Source: Pedobacter sp. ASV17 (lineage in GTDB: Bacteria; Bacteroidota; Bacteroidia; Sphingobacteriales; Sphingobacteriaceae). From it: a stretch of 64,000 bases of DNA. Positions 8,407 through 17,195 of the stretch are shown piece after piece. The stretch lies in contig NZ_JAELTX010000009.1 of assembly GCF_016429065.1 (NCBI RefSeq), positions 1 to 64,000 of the forward strand, in the 5' to 3' direction. The position numbers and the translations under genes were made by a program. The notes below the pieces were generated by a model, which saw only the letters and a list, made by a program, of their open reading frames with translations, was not told the DNA's origin and made no database searches. Numbering within the stretch: the first letter of the stretch is position 1; each line of letters opens with the position of its first letter.

Positions 8407-9705
8407 CTAATCTCTATTTCTGCCCCTTCTGAACGGTTCGAAAGATTTAAGGCTGATCTCATCCAAGGCCTTAAAGTCGACATAGATGTTTAGATTTTCT
8501 TCATTCCTGAAAAAATTTCCGTCATTCAACAGGTCATACAGGTTGGCCTTTCGCAAGCTATAGTCCTTAAGGTCTTTACCTTTGATCCAGGCTTGTAGAC
8601 ATTCCTCTTTGTTGTGCCCTATTTCTGCAATAACATAGGAGCTTACCCTAAGATGGAACAGCGGCTCGGCCATCAGCGCATATCTGATTAGTTCGACAGA
8701 CCTATTGACCAGTGCCTGCTCGCTGGTTATATCAATTTCCTTCTTTGGGACATCTATCAGCAGCATTTCATCTTTCCTGAAGGAAATCTGTTTTGCTGGC
8801 AACTGTCTGTCCCTACATTCTTTAGCAAATAGTCCCGAAAAATGGTCCCACTTGGCTGCTTCGTCCAGTCCAGAATCTGCCCATACTGGCAGGTAAAATT
8901 CTTCACACCTTTTTCGCCAAGCCTCAAATGCTTCGGCAGAAGCCAGTTTATCGGCATATTGACATCTGATATTCCGTTCCGTAACAATAAAATTGACTGC
9001 GTCCAATCCAAAGATGTTCATACACACATCAATGGAAGTGGTCAGGTCAATCAGCGCATGGACATACCCCATTAATTCGCCATTGCCTACCTTCAATACC
9101 TCTTTGATCTCAGGTTTTGCCGAGCGGCCTATCTTTTTGAATATGATATGCTCCTGCTCATAATCTATACTGTGGGTACCCACGTGTGAAGCTGCATTTC
9201 TAATGATAGGAAAATACCCTTTTAAGATTTCCGGATGCTGCAATCGCTTTAAGGCAAATTGGTATTTGGTAAGTTCTGAACTTGAAAGGTTGGCTTCCAA
9301 AAATGAACTGAACTTTCCTTCTATCATTTTCAGGCAGGCCACAATAATCGAAAGGTAGACATCCAACATATCCGAAACAATGGATCGGTAAAGATTAACC
9401 ATCCTGACTTGATTGTTTTCCGAATCCTCGTCAGCCTTCAGTCTATCGAGCTCCTCGTAGATATATTTTTGGTGCCGATGCGTGCGCCTAATGGCCCGCT
9501 GCGCCTCGAAGAATACCTGCCCGACAAAAGCCGCGTTATCTTTTGAAAAGGCATCGTGAAAGAGCGGCATGATCTTTTCCACCAGTGCATTTCCGGCTTC
9601 AGGCGTTGAGAAATTTTCTTCGGCCTGAATAGCTATTTCACGGAGCGATTCGGCAAGTTTCCCTGCGCCAGAGGGATCTATTTTTAAAAATTGAACGTAA
9701 TCCAT
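8407..9705 (-). CDS. Helical protein with a HEPN-like RNxxxH motif, unknown function
   Basis: This 432-residue soluble, predominantly alpha-helical protein has no signal peptide. Residues 169-174 read RNAASH within FPIIRNAASHVG. That agrees with the Rx4-6H motif of HEPN ribonucleases, in which a polar residue follows the Arg and the motif sits at a helix start. HEPN proteins are common toxins and antiviral RNases, so this is suggestive, but the motif is short and the rest of the protein was not recognised. The ATG at 9705 (MDYVQFLK) was chosen over a TTG 15 bases upstream. The neighbours are the membrane protein at 7465 and the reverse transcriptase at 9972. Confidence 0.7.
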   Translation of the reverse strand: MDYVQFLKIDPSGAGKLAESLREIAIQAEENFSTPEAGNALVEKIMPLFHDAFSKDNAAFVGQVFFEAQRAIRRTHRHQKYIYEELDRLKADEDSENNQVRMVNLYRSIVSDMLDVYLSIIVACLKMIEGKFSSFLEANLSSSELTKYQFALKRLQHPEILKGYFPIIRNAASHVGTHSIDYEQEHIIFKKIGRSAKPEIKEVLKVGNGELMGYVHALIDLTTSIDVCMNIFGLDAVNFIVTERNIRCQYADKLASAEAFEAWRKRCEEFYLPVWADSGLDEAAKWDHFSGLFAKECRDRQLPAKQISFRKDEMLLIDVPKKEIDITSEQALVNRSVELIRYALMAEPLFHLRVSSYVIAEIGHNKEECLQAWIKGKDLKDYSLRKANLYDLLNDGNFFRNEENLNIYVDFKALDEISLKSFEPFRRGRNRD

Positions 9706-9776
9706 GACCAAAATTAGCAATAAGACAGATCAGTAACCACACCGAAAAGTCAGGGCATTGAAATCTTTCATTCCAT

Positions 9777-9897
9777 GAGTATCCCACCTTAGCGTTAAAA
9801 GAGTTATAGGATGACTTGTGTGACATCGAGGCAAATAAAGTTAATATACACAAGTATTCTTAGTTAAGTCCAAAACACAAGACTTACACTAAATGGA
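9777..9897 (-). repeat. Dispersed intergenic repeat, copy E (degenerate)
   Basis: The clearest part, in reverse complement, is TTAGTGTAAGTCTTGTGTTTT followed by GGACTTAACTAAG, matching the core of copies A and D. The left part (CCCACCTTAGCGTTAAAAG) resembles copy G. The copy separates the HEPN-like gene from the 3' end of the reverse transcriptase gene. Confidence 0.55.
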
Positions 9898-9971
9898 GAA
9901 AATGATCTTCGTTCCTATAGACTTTGGTGCATCTACATAAAAAAGGCTCATACTCGCAACACGTTTACATA

Positions 9972-11471
9972 TTATTTATTTATATTGATAAGTTTGTTTA
10001 GGATTTTCCAGTGCCTTTTTATCTGTCCTTTAATCTTGTTGTTAGGTAACTTATTAATTGCTAACTGAGCATAAGAAATATAGTTACCCCAATTATATCT
10101 ATTTGTTTCAATAAATTTTGCAGGATTTGTCTTATCTTGTATATATATCTTTCTTCTACCAGCTCCTTTATAAGAAAATTTTTTATATAATCTTGTTTTA
10201 AAAAGAAGTCCTAAAGATTTTGACGATTTCAGAGTTTTAGAATAGTATAAACTTCGGGTATAACTTCGCTTCATTTTTCTATAGAAAGAGGATAAACTTG
10301 AAGACTTTAAAAAAGTATTAAACCCATCAAATTCGAACCCCAAGTATTCTAGATTTTTATTTGGATTTAATACAGTACCTAACCTTTGAAGACATTTGTA
10401 TCTATTACTATCTCTATAAAACTTAAAAATCTGAGTTTTATCATGTTGAACTTCTAGCAACCGCTCAGAAATGTATTCATCAAAAGTCTCAATTACCTTT
10501 TGTTGATACTTCTCATCACAGATAACAATCATGTCATCTGAATACCTTCTATAAATACCTGAAAAGGAAGTTATTAAATCATTAATTTTTCGGTCAAAAT
10601 CTAACATATAAACGTTTGCTAAGACTGCACTGATAGGAGAACCTTGCGGTATGCCTTTAGTCCGCAAAGGAAATTTTGAGTTACCGTTTCCAACTAGTAG
10701 TCTCTTTGTCCTTATCCGTTTAATATCTTCCAATTCACAAAATGCTACAGCACCTTGATTTCGGAGATGATGAATCCGCTTGATTTTTCGTTTTCGTTCA
10801 ATACCAGTTTTTGTTTGAGTAAGGATTTCATTTTTAAACTCATTGAACAATTGATTTTCATTGACATAAGAGAACTTAGTGATATTTTTAAAAACATTGT
10901 ACTCATCTTCTTTGAGGGTATTCTCTGATATGACTCTACACCATGAGGACTTGAGTTTTTTATGATCTAGATTATCAAAGAAACCTTTTATGTCAAACGT
11001 TATTGCTATTAGTTCTTCTTCATTACTTGATAGAATATAGTTAAATACATCTGCCGCAAAATCGGCACTAGATTTATGAGAAGATTTAACATTTGTAGGA
11101 TTAACTTTTATTCTTCTATAAGCAGTTACGACATCACTCAATCTATAATCACTTAGCTTTTGCTCATATGAGACATTTAATAGCATTGCATAGTAACTAT
11201 AAACGCATGAATCCAGGTGGTTTGCATAGTACAGATCTCTGGGTTTCAATGCCGATATTCTAGTTTGCGATCTTTTACCTGTTAAAGGGTCTACACTTTT
11301 CCTAAACTTTCTAGTTAATGTAGTTCTATGAATAAATGGATAAAAAGCGTGCTCAGCAATCTTATTCTTATTTCCAACATAGTTTGACACCCACATTCGA
11401 TCTTTTGCCATCAATGGTCTACCAATGTGAGGATACTTTTTAATTTTAAACCAGTCTTTTTGTCTATCCAT
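9972..11471 (-). CDS. Stand-alone reverse transcriptase, probable antiphage (UG/DRT-like) type
   Basis: The 499-residue protein carries the reverse-transcriptase palm motifs: motif A FDIKGFFDNLD (Asp160), motif B GIPQGSP (273-279), motif C YSDD (310-313) and an E-like LEYLGFEF (374-381). All catalytic aspartates are intact. Unusual features are a ~110-residue insert between motifs A and B and a basic ~120-residue C-terminal extension. There is no maturase X domain or HNH domain as in group II introns, and no obvious retron VTG motif. This layout suits the 'unknown group' RTs, several of which are phage-defence enzymes (DRT systems); the subclass cannot be set by eye. The gene is visibly more AT-rich than its neighbours and lies between two dispersed repeats. 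The 526 bases upstream hold no gene and show hairpins. Confidence 0.9.
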   Translation of the reverse strand: MDRQKDWFKIKKYPHIGRPLMAKDRMWVSNYVGNKNKIAEHAFYPFIHRTTLTRKFRKSVDPLTGKRSQTRISALKPRDLYYANHLDSCVYSYYAMLLNVSYEQKLSDYRLSDVVTAYRRIKVNPTNVKSSHKSSADFAADVFNYILSSNEEELIAITFDIKGFFDNLDHKKLKSSWCRVISENTLKEDEYNVFKNITKFSYVNENQLFNEFKNEILTQTKTGIERKRKIKRIHHLRNQGAVAFCELEDIKRIRTKRLLVGNGNSKFPLRTKGIPQGSPISAVLANVYMLDFDRKINDLITSFSGIYRRYSDDMIVICDEKYQQKVIETFDEYISERLLEVQHDKTQIFKFYRDSNRYKCLQRLGTVLNPNKNLEYLGFEFDGFNTFLKSSSLSSFYRKMKRSYTRSLYYSKTLKSSKSLGLLFKTRLYKKFSYKGAGRRKIYIQDKTNPAKFIETNRYNWGNYISYAQLAINKLPNNKIKGQIKRHWKILNKLININK

Positions 11472-11849
11472 AAAGTAATAAAATGCAGAAGAACCAATAG
11501 CGACACGGGCCTGCTTTACTTAATGGACTGAAACATGCTGTACACGATGTTTGCACACCGCCCTTTCACGTCGGGAAATTAATTGCTTAACTTTACACCA
11601 TACTAATATGATTACCATACTACTTACAAGCATACTGGGTACTCTCCTAGAAGAATATTATCCAGAAATTGCTAGGATGTTTGAAATTTTGCACCCTTGA
11701 AATCGTAGATCACTTCAAGCAAATTTTAAAAAACGTATCAGTCAGCTCCATTGGTTCTCTGCACTATAGTACTAATATATAAGTTTTTAATGTAATTGGA
11801 AATATGAGCAATAATCTTCCATCGACTTGTACCAAAAGTTAATTTTCAT
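11472..11849 (-). ncRNA. Candidate structured non-coding RNA upstream of the reverse transcriptase
   Basis: No reading frame of substance exists here on either strand. In the RT direction the region folds locally. AAATTTTGC (11685-11693 side) pairs with GCAAATTTT (11719-11727) with one mismatch, continued by TTGAA/TTCAA around a 12-base loop with an ACCC bulge. Next to it TCCTAG (11645-11650) pairs with CTAGGA (11672-11677). A run of six T on the RNA strand abuts the first hairpin, and AGTATG occurs three times further on. Several DRT reverse transcriptases use an RNA encoded just upstream as template, which is why this is proposed. Boundaries and transcription are unproven. Confidence 0.45.
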
Positions 11850-11950
11850 GCCCCATTGGCGCACGCGTGCCGCGTGAGACTATTTAAAATTAAACAATAC
11901 AATTATCGCATTCTAGCCCCAACCTTCGCTTGTGCTAAACTTAACAAACA
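11850..11950 (+). repeat. Dispersed intergenic repeat, copy F (partial)
   Basis: It contains CCCATTGGCGCACGCGTGCC, GCGTGAGACTATTTAAAATT and AAACAATAC, matching copies B and C, then CGCTTGTGCTAAACTTAACA, which matches copy G. Confidence 0.7.
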
Positions 11951-11997
11951 AAACCTACCCCTACCCCTAAAATCACTACGAATGATCTAAGCTTCAC

Positions 11998-13188
11998 TTA
12001 AGCAAAACCCTTGGCAATCGCACTTAAATAATCCTTCCTATTGGTTTTATCGAACCTAATGTCGTGACAACCATTGAACCTCACAAAATCCATCAATGTG
12101 GCAATCAGCTTGGCAATGATTGCTTCATCTAGCTTTACCTCCTCAAAATGGATATTGTGCACCAACAGGATCTTGTTCTTGCGGTCTGCTTTGGAATCCA
12201 TTCTGGCAATAAACAGCTCGCCAGCGAGAATGGGCAAGGAGAAATAGCCATATAAGCGCTTGGATGCTGGCACAAAACACTCAATTTGGTAATTAAACCC
12301 AAAAAAATCTTTTAAGCGGTGCCTAAAGACATTCAAAATATCAAAAGGAGAAAGGATAAAAACCTCATCCGAAATTTGGGGATTCATTTCCTGCGTGGGC
12401 AGCATGTACAGCGGTCCCTTTACCCCATCTACGCTTACGGGGATCACTTGGCCCTGTTGCACCATTTTTGCAAGTTCGGTCTTGATCAAATTTCCCTTCA
12501 CCCGCCTTGCCCGCCAGGCCATTTCCTTTACCGAGCAAATACCCAAGGCACCCAAAACTCTCTTGATGGTAAAGTTGGCAAACTCTTCGGGTGTGGGCAT
12601 ACTTTGGTCAATATCGGGTGGTACCAAATTCATGGGTACCTCGTAACGCTTATGGAACTTTTGGTCGCGGCTGATCATCAGCTTTCCTTCTAGGTACAGC
12701 CTTTCCAGTGCAATTTTTGAAGGCCTCCAGTCCCACCAACCTGTACTGGCCTCGGTGCGGTCGTTTTCGAAATCACTGAGCATTACCGGCCCATCCCTTT
12801 CCACCTGATCCAATATCTCAGCCATCAGGTGCTCCATCCGTTTATCTACGGCCTTAAGGTTATGCGCAAAGGCCTGCTTTACGGGAAGAGAAAACCTGAA
12901 ATCCTTCATCGGCATAAAGCCCGCATCAGCCGTCATGTATTCAAAAATTTGGCCATCATCACTAAGTTCAGCAAGCCAGCTAGGCTCGTAATCGGGAATA
13001 CGCGAATGCATCACATGATGGTGTGCCCGCTCTACCACATAATTGGTATCCAGCTGCACAAAGCCAAGTTTGTCAATCAGTTGATAGGCGGCCTCTATAC
13101 CATGACCGAACTGGGCAGATCTGGCCAAACCCGCCGCATCCAAAATAATGCTTCGGGCAGCTGACGGCGACAATTTGATGCTTTCCAT
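11998..13188 (-). CDS. YcaQ/AlkX-type winged-helix DNA glycosylase
   Basis: This 396-residue protein belongs to the HTH_42 (DUF1006) family typified by E. coli YcaQ, which unhooks DNA interstrand crosslinks. The N-terminal signature VQLDTNYVVERAHHHV is clear, and the catalytic QxD motif of the family is present as Gln45-Leu-Asp47. Tandem winged-helix regions (about 100-260) and a C-terminal beta-barrel-like domain (FxPxxRLYGYFSLPIL) follow. Length is normal for the family. Action on crosslinked or alkylated bases is inferred from homology. It stands alone, upstream of the RT leader and separated from it by repeat copy F. Confidence 0.85.
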   Translation of the reverse strand: MESIKLSPSAARSIILDAAGLARSAQFGHGIEAAYQLIDKLGFVQLDTNYVVERAHHHVMHSRIPDYEPSWLAELSDDGQIFEYMTADAGFMPMKDFRFSLPVKQAFAHNLKAVDKRMEHLMAEILDQVERDGPVMLSDFENDRTEASTGWWDWRPSKIALERLYLEGKLMISRDQKFHKRYEVPMNLVPPDIDQSMPTPEEFANFTIKRVLGALGICSVKEMAWRARRVKGNLIKTELAKMVQQGQVIPVSVDGVKGPLYMLPTQEMNPQISDEVFILSPFDILNVFRHRLKDFFGFNYQIECFVPASKRLYGYFSLPILAGELFIARMDSKADRKNKILLVHNIHFEEVKLDEAIIAKLIATLMDFVRFNGCHDIRFDKTNRKDYLSAIAKGFA

Positions 13189-13240
13189 GGAGATAAAGAT
13201 AGCAAACTACTGATTTGCCGATGTAAAACTTTGCAAAGAT

Positions 13241-13320
13241 GTTCCCATTCTAGCGCAAGCGTCCTCTTGTGCTAAACTTAACAAACAAACCCACTTTAGC
13301 GCAAGTCTTAGCGCCAAAGG
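13241..13320 (+). repeat. Dispersed intergenic repeat, copy G (partial)
   Basis: It contains CTAGCGCAAGCGTCCTCTTG, GTGCTAAACTTAACAAACAA, and CCCACTTTAGCGCAAGTCTT with AGCGCCAAAG. These link the CACTTTGGC and GCGCAAGTCTT blocks of the family. Confidence 0.6.
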
Positions 13321-13356
13321 GATATACCGTTTATTTCTATAGTTTCCATGTATGGG

Positions 13357-14613
13357 TTAAAGCAGGATGCTAAATTTCGTTAGCCCGCTTTCAGTATTAA
13401 GCGAAAATTCAAACCCATGGTTCAACAAAATCTCTCGTACCAAGGTTAGTCCAATACCTTGTCCATCTTTTTTGGTGCTAAAAAACGGACTGAACAATTG
13501 CTCAGCATGACCTTTTGCTATTCCAGCCCCATTATCGGCAATGATTAACTGATGCTCAACTGGGTTTAGGGTGATGGTGATCAACCCCTGAAGTTCTATC
13601 GCTTCCATGGCATTTTTCAAAATGTTGATCAGCGCTTGTTCCAATAGCTGTGCATCGGCCTGAATATAATAGGGTTCATTTGGCAAAAGCAATTCAATGT
13701 TAACCTGCTTCTCTTTGGCAGAAAAAAGCATAAGTTCAGATAAGGATTTTACGAGGCTTACCAGATCAATTTGTTTTTTATTAGCTTCTGGAAGTTTTAC
13801 CAAATCTGCAAAATTGCGCATGAAAATATTTAGGTTTTGGTTTCTATCGATGGCTACCTGCAAAGCATTACTCAACAACTGATCATTGGTGGTGGGGTCA
13901 TTTTGCTGATGCGTTAATACGGAGTTCATGATAGAATTTACAGGGCCTACGGTATTGTTTACTTCGTGGGCCATCATCCTAATGACTTTGCTATAGACAT
14001 TCTTTTCCGCTTCAAAAATTTCGGCAGTTACTTCGGCAATCATCATAAAGACCCGTTCAAAACCGCGGTCTATAAACTTAGATTTCTGCACTTTATAAGA
14101 ACGCAGTCCCCCTATTTTAATAATTTTTGTACCTCCTACCTGCAAGGTTTTTAACTGTTCTAAAAGATTTGGAAAAGTACTGATGATCTCTTTTGCTTTC
14201 GGATTAATTTGTTTCACTTCACCATCATAGTCCAAAATAACAATCCCGGTTGGCGAAGTTTGGATCAACTTCTCCAAGAAAAAATGCTGTTCCTGTTGTT
14301 TGGTACGCTCCGTCCTTAGCGCATCTATCATCCGGTTATAAACATCCACCAGTTCATCAACCTCCTTTTGCCCCGTTGCCAAAAACTTAACGTTAAAGTC
14401 TTGATCCTTGATGGCATTAACGCCCTGTTTTAAATAAACCAGAGGGTTGATCAACTGTTTATACAAGTTCAAAGAAATAACGATGGAAACAAGGATCACC
14501 GCTTCAGCTAAAATAAAGATCACTTGATGGGCTTCAAAAATAAAATAGCTCATCACCAGGCAAACCAAGTGAAGCGCCACCATGAAGATGATATATTTAG
14601 TCTTCAGTTTCAT
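13357..14613 (-). CDS. NtrY-like membrane sensor histidine kinase
   Basis: The 418-residue protein has two transmembrane helices (about 5-25 and 30-50), a HAMP-like linker, a PAS-like domain (about 105-180, SPTGIVILDYDG), a HisKA region with the acceptor in MMAHEVNNT, and an HATPase_c domain with N box NILKNAMEA, G1 DNGAGIA and G2 GQGIGLTL. The ATG at 14613 (MKLKTKYI) overlaps the response-regulator stop by 17 bases, indicating translational coupling; the upstream in-frame start would overlap more and adds an unlikely tail. It is the last gene of a seven-gene unit and presumably phosphorylates the sigma-54 regulator just before it. The signal may be envelope stress or an exported compound, but that is inference. 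Confidence 0.9.
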   Translation of the reverse strand: MKLKTKYIIFMVALHLVCLVMSYFIFEAHQVIFILAEAVILVSIVISLNLYKQLINPLVYLKQGVNAIKDQDFNVKFLATGQKEVDELVDVYNRMIDALRTERTKQQEQHFFLEKLIQTSPTGIVILDYDGEVKQINPKAKEIISTFPNLLEQLKTLQVGGTKIIKIGGLRSYKVQKSKFIDRGFERVFMMIAEVTAEIFEAEKNVYSKVIRMMAHEVNNTVGPVNSIMNSVLTHQQNDPTTNDQLLSNALQVAIDRNQNLNIFMRNFADLVKLPEANKKQIDLVSLVKSLSELMLFSAKEKQVNIELLLPNEPYYIQADAQLLEQALINILKNAMEAIELQGLITITLNPVEHQLIIADNGAGIAKGHAEQLFSPFFSTKKDGQGIGLTLVREILLNHGFEFSLNTESGLTKFSILL

Positions 14614-15973
14614 TAAAAGGGATTTGATACTTTTCGAGTCTACGGTATAGCGCATTTCTGGTAATCCCTAATGACGCCGCTGCTTTGGTAATTTTATTCT
14701 GATGAAAATTCATGGCTTGTTTGACCATTTCAGCTTCCATCTGCTCCAGCGTAATGGTGCCCACTCCAGGTAATTTAAGGTGGTTATTTTTCGAGGGTGA
14801 TAGGTTGATTTGTCCCTGAAAATCGTCAACACTCAGCTCATCTTTGTCGCTGATCAGTACAGTGCGTTCTACTAAATTTTTAAGTTGCCTGATATTGCCC
14901 GGCAAGGGCAATTGTTGCAACCAACGCATGGCCGAAGGCGCCACCCTTAATTTTGGCCTGCTATAAATTTCTTTAAGGTTGTTGATGAAGAAATTCACAA
15001 GCAAAGGAATATCGCCCTTGCGTTCATGTAAGGCGGGTAAATGAATAGTAACCAAATTTATTCTATACAATAAATCCTCTCTAAAAGTACCCATTTGAAC
15101 CATCTCGCCTAAGTGCTTATTGGTAGCACACACCACCCTTACATCAACCGTTTTTGTTCTGCTACTGCCTAAAACTTCATAGGTTCTATCTTGTAAAACC
15201 CTCAATAATTTAACTTGGCTACTGGCTTCAAGATCTCCTATTTCATCTAAAAAAATAGTGCCTTTATGCGCCATCTCAAAACGTCCCATCCTGTCGAAAC
15301 GTGCATCTGTAAAAGCACCACGAACATGACCAAACATCTCGCTTTCAAATAAGGAGGTAGAAATACCGCCCAAGTTTACTTTTACAAAAGGCTTTCCACT
15401 TCTGGTACTATTTTCATGAATGGCCTCGGCAATTAATTCCTTTCCCGTACCACTTTCGCCAGTAATCAATACCGAGGCATTGGTAGCCGCCACTCTTCCA
15501 ATAACTGCTAAGATGTTTAATAAACTTTCATCTTCCCCAATAATTTGCTGAAAGCTATATTTTTTATCGAGCGCAGCCCTGGTTTTTGTAATGTTTTTTT
15601 TGCTGCCGTTTAATTGCAGCAAGGTGCCAACGGATTGTAGCACATAATCGTTATTCCAAGGCTTGTGTATAAAATCGTTGGCCCCTAACTTCATGCCTTT
15701 TACGGCTAAATCTATGCTGGCCCAACCCGTAATTAAAATGATGGGTAAAATGCTATCATATGCCCTAAGCTGTTGGAGCAGGCTCATGCCTTCGTCTCCC
15801 GAAGTTTCAATAGAAAAATTGAGGTCTAGTATAACCAGTTCAGGCTTTTGGGCTTGTACTTGCTCAAAAGCCTGAATAGCATTACTCGCTGTAGTTACCT
15901 CATGTCCGGCCCCTTTTAACAAAAGCGTTAGCGAAGTTCTTACGGCGATATCGTCATCAACAATTAGGATCAT
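14597..15973 (-). CDS. NtrC-family sigma-54-dependent response regulator
   Basis: This 458-residue protein has a receiver domain (1-120, ILIVDDD, phospho-acceptor Asp in VILDL, and HKPW), a sigma-54 AAA+ domain (about 140-370) with Walker A GESGTGKE, the sigma-54 contact loop GAFTDA and Walker B GTIFLDEIGDL, and a C-terminal Fis-type helix-turn-helix (KAAASLGITRNALYRRLEKY). The ATG at 15973 is preferred to a TTG six bases upstream. It activates RNA polymerase-sigma54 when phosphorylated. It sits between the ABC exporter genes and the kinase, and a sigma-54-like promoter heads the operon, so autoregulation of the whole unit is likely. Confidence 0.95.
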   Translation of the reverse strand: MILIVDDDIAVRTSLTLLLKGAGHEVTTASNAIQAFEQVQAQKPELVILDLNFSIETSGDEGMSLLQQLRAYDSILPIILITGWASIDLAVKGMKLGANDFIHKPWNNDYVLQSVGTLLQLNGSKKNITKTRAALDKKYSFQQIIGEDESLLNILAVIGRVAATNASVLITGESGTGKELIAEAIHENSTRSGKPFVKVNLGGISTSLFESEMFGHVRGAFTDARFDRMGRFEMAHKGTIFLDEIGDLEASSQVKLLRVLQDRTYEVLGSSRTKTVDVRVVCATNKHLGEMVQMGTFREDLLYRINLVTIHLPALHERKGDIPLLVNFFINNLKEIYSRPKLRVAPSAMRWLQQLPLPGNIRQLKNLVERTVLISDKDELSVDDFQGQINLSPSKNNHLKLPGVGTITLEQMEAEMVKQAMNFHQNKITKAAASLGITRNALYRRLEKYQIPFNETED

Positions 15974-15993
15974 ATACAAAGTTAAGATAAGTA

Positions 15994-17178
15994 TTATTCT
16001 TCATGCAATGCAATAGCGGGATGAATGGCTGCTGCTTGTTTACCTGGATACAATGCGCAAGCAAAAACCAACAGGTAAATGAACACCACGGCCAGCAGTA
16101 TGGCAATAAGGTAAACGCTTGAAGGCACATTGAAAACGTTAAGCAGTGGGAACTGAACGGCAAAGAAACAGCCCACTGCTAGCGATAAAGTGGCCAAAAT
16201 TAAAGCTTCTTGTACCAATTGATAAGAAACATTATGTCCACTTGCGCCAATGGCACGTCGTAAGCCAATTTCTCCCTTCCTTTTGTTAATGTTATACCAC
16301 ATTACCCCAAATAGGCCCAAAGCCACGTTGATGATTAAAAAAGCAGCAATGATGATAAAAATAATCATTGGGATAATGGTTACTTCATTTTTGGCGTCAC
16401 GCATTTCGGTAAGGTGCTCAATGCCAATGGTCGAACTTTTAAAAGTACTCGTCATGAACTTGTATAACTCACTCTCAAAAGCAGCATCTGCATTTTCGCT
16501 TACTTTAATCAAAATATTTTGGGTATACCGCAAATCTGAAGTATCTGCTTTCTTGAACATGGCATTACCCGCCGGCCAATAGTCGCCATTGGCTTTAATG
16601 TCTCGTACTACCCCAATTACTTTCATTCCGTTCTTATTTTCATAATCGCCAAGCACCTGACCAACTGCGCTCCCCTTCCCAAATATGGCGGTCTGTAAAG
16701 TTTCATTGATAATGATACTTTTATCTTTGGTTACCCTGTCATTTTCGTTAAACCATCTGCCTGCTACCAGTTTTACATTCCAAACTTTTACATAGTCTTC
16801 GGCATCGGTATACAAATTAACCCAATCAAATTTCTTCCCGTCCTTATTGATGGAAGTACTGATATTACTGTCTGAATAGGGAAAGTTGGCACTAGAAAAG
16901 GTCACCTCTTCAATTTGCGGCATCGCTTTAAGTGAATTTTTCAAATTGCGGTAAAATGTCTGCAGCGAGTCGGCATTCTTCGTTACGCCCTCATTATCAT
17001 AGTTAATCGCCCAAACACGCTCATACTCAAAACCTAAAGGTTTCGTATAATTTTGATAGTAAAAGGTGAGGAAAGAAAATACGGCAAAGATGACTAAAAA
17101 CGAAACAAGGATTTCGGACAAAAACAGGAAGTTTTGCTTCCGTTTATTCCATATTAATTTAAATAAATGTTTTAACAT
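15994..17178 (-). CDS. ABC transporter permease, MacB/FtsX type
   Basis: This 394-residue protein has one N-terminal transmembrane helix (about 20-43), a MacB periplasmic core domain (50-260) and three C-terminal helices (about 270-385) forming the FtsX domain; GEIGLRRAIGAS is the typical coupling-helix segment. It lacks its own ATPase and should pair with the permease at 17196-18434 and the ATPase at 18442-19107. A tripartite exporter with HlyD and TolC partners is implied by the operon. The substrate is unknown; peptides, lipids or macrolides are exported by relatives. Confidence 0.9.
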   Translation of the reverse strand: MLKHLFKLIWNKRKQNFLFLSEILVSFLVIFAVFSFLTFYYQNYTKPLGFEYERVWAINYDNEGVTKNADSLQTFYRNLKNSLKAMPQIEEVTFSSANFPYSDSNISTSINKDGKKFDWVNLYTDAEDYVKVWNVKLVAGRWFNENDRVTKDKSIIINETLQTAIFGKGSAVGQVLGDYENKNGMKVIGVVRDIKANGDYWPAGNAMFKKADTSDLRYTQNILIKVSENADAAFESELYKFMTSTFKSSTIGIEHLTEMRDAKNEVTIIPMIIFIIIAAFLIINVALGLFGVMWYNINKRKGEIGLRRAIGASGHNVSYQLVQEALILATLSLAVGCFFAVQFPLLNVFNVPSSVYLIAILLAVVFIYLLVFACALYPGKQAAAIHPAIALHEE

Positions 17179-17195
17179 GATGATTTCTTTTTAGG

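Noticed and set aside
9972-11471. Group II intron or retron reverse transcriptase
   Set aside because: No maturase or endonuclease domain, no intron domain V/VI-like sequence downstream, and no recognisable retron VTG motif or msr/msd arrangement.
12319-12693. 124-residue frame antisense to the YcaQ-like gene
   Set aside because: Composition is unlike a protein and the opposite strand carries a clear family match over the whole span.
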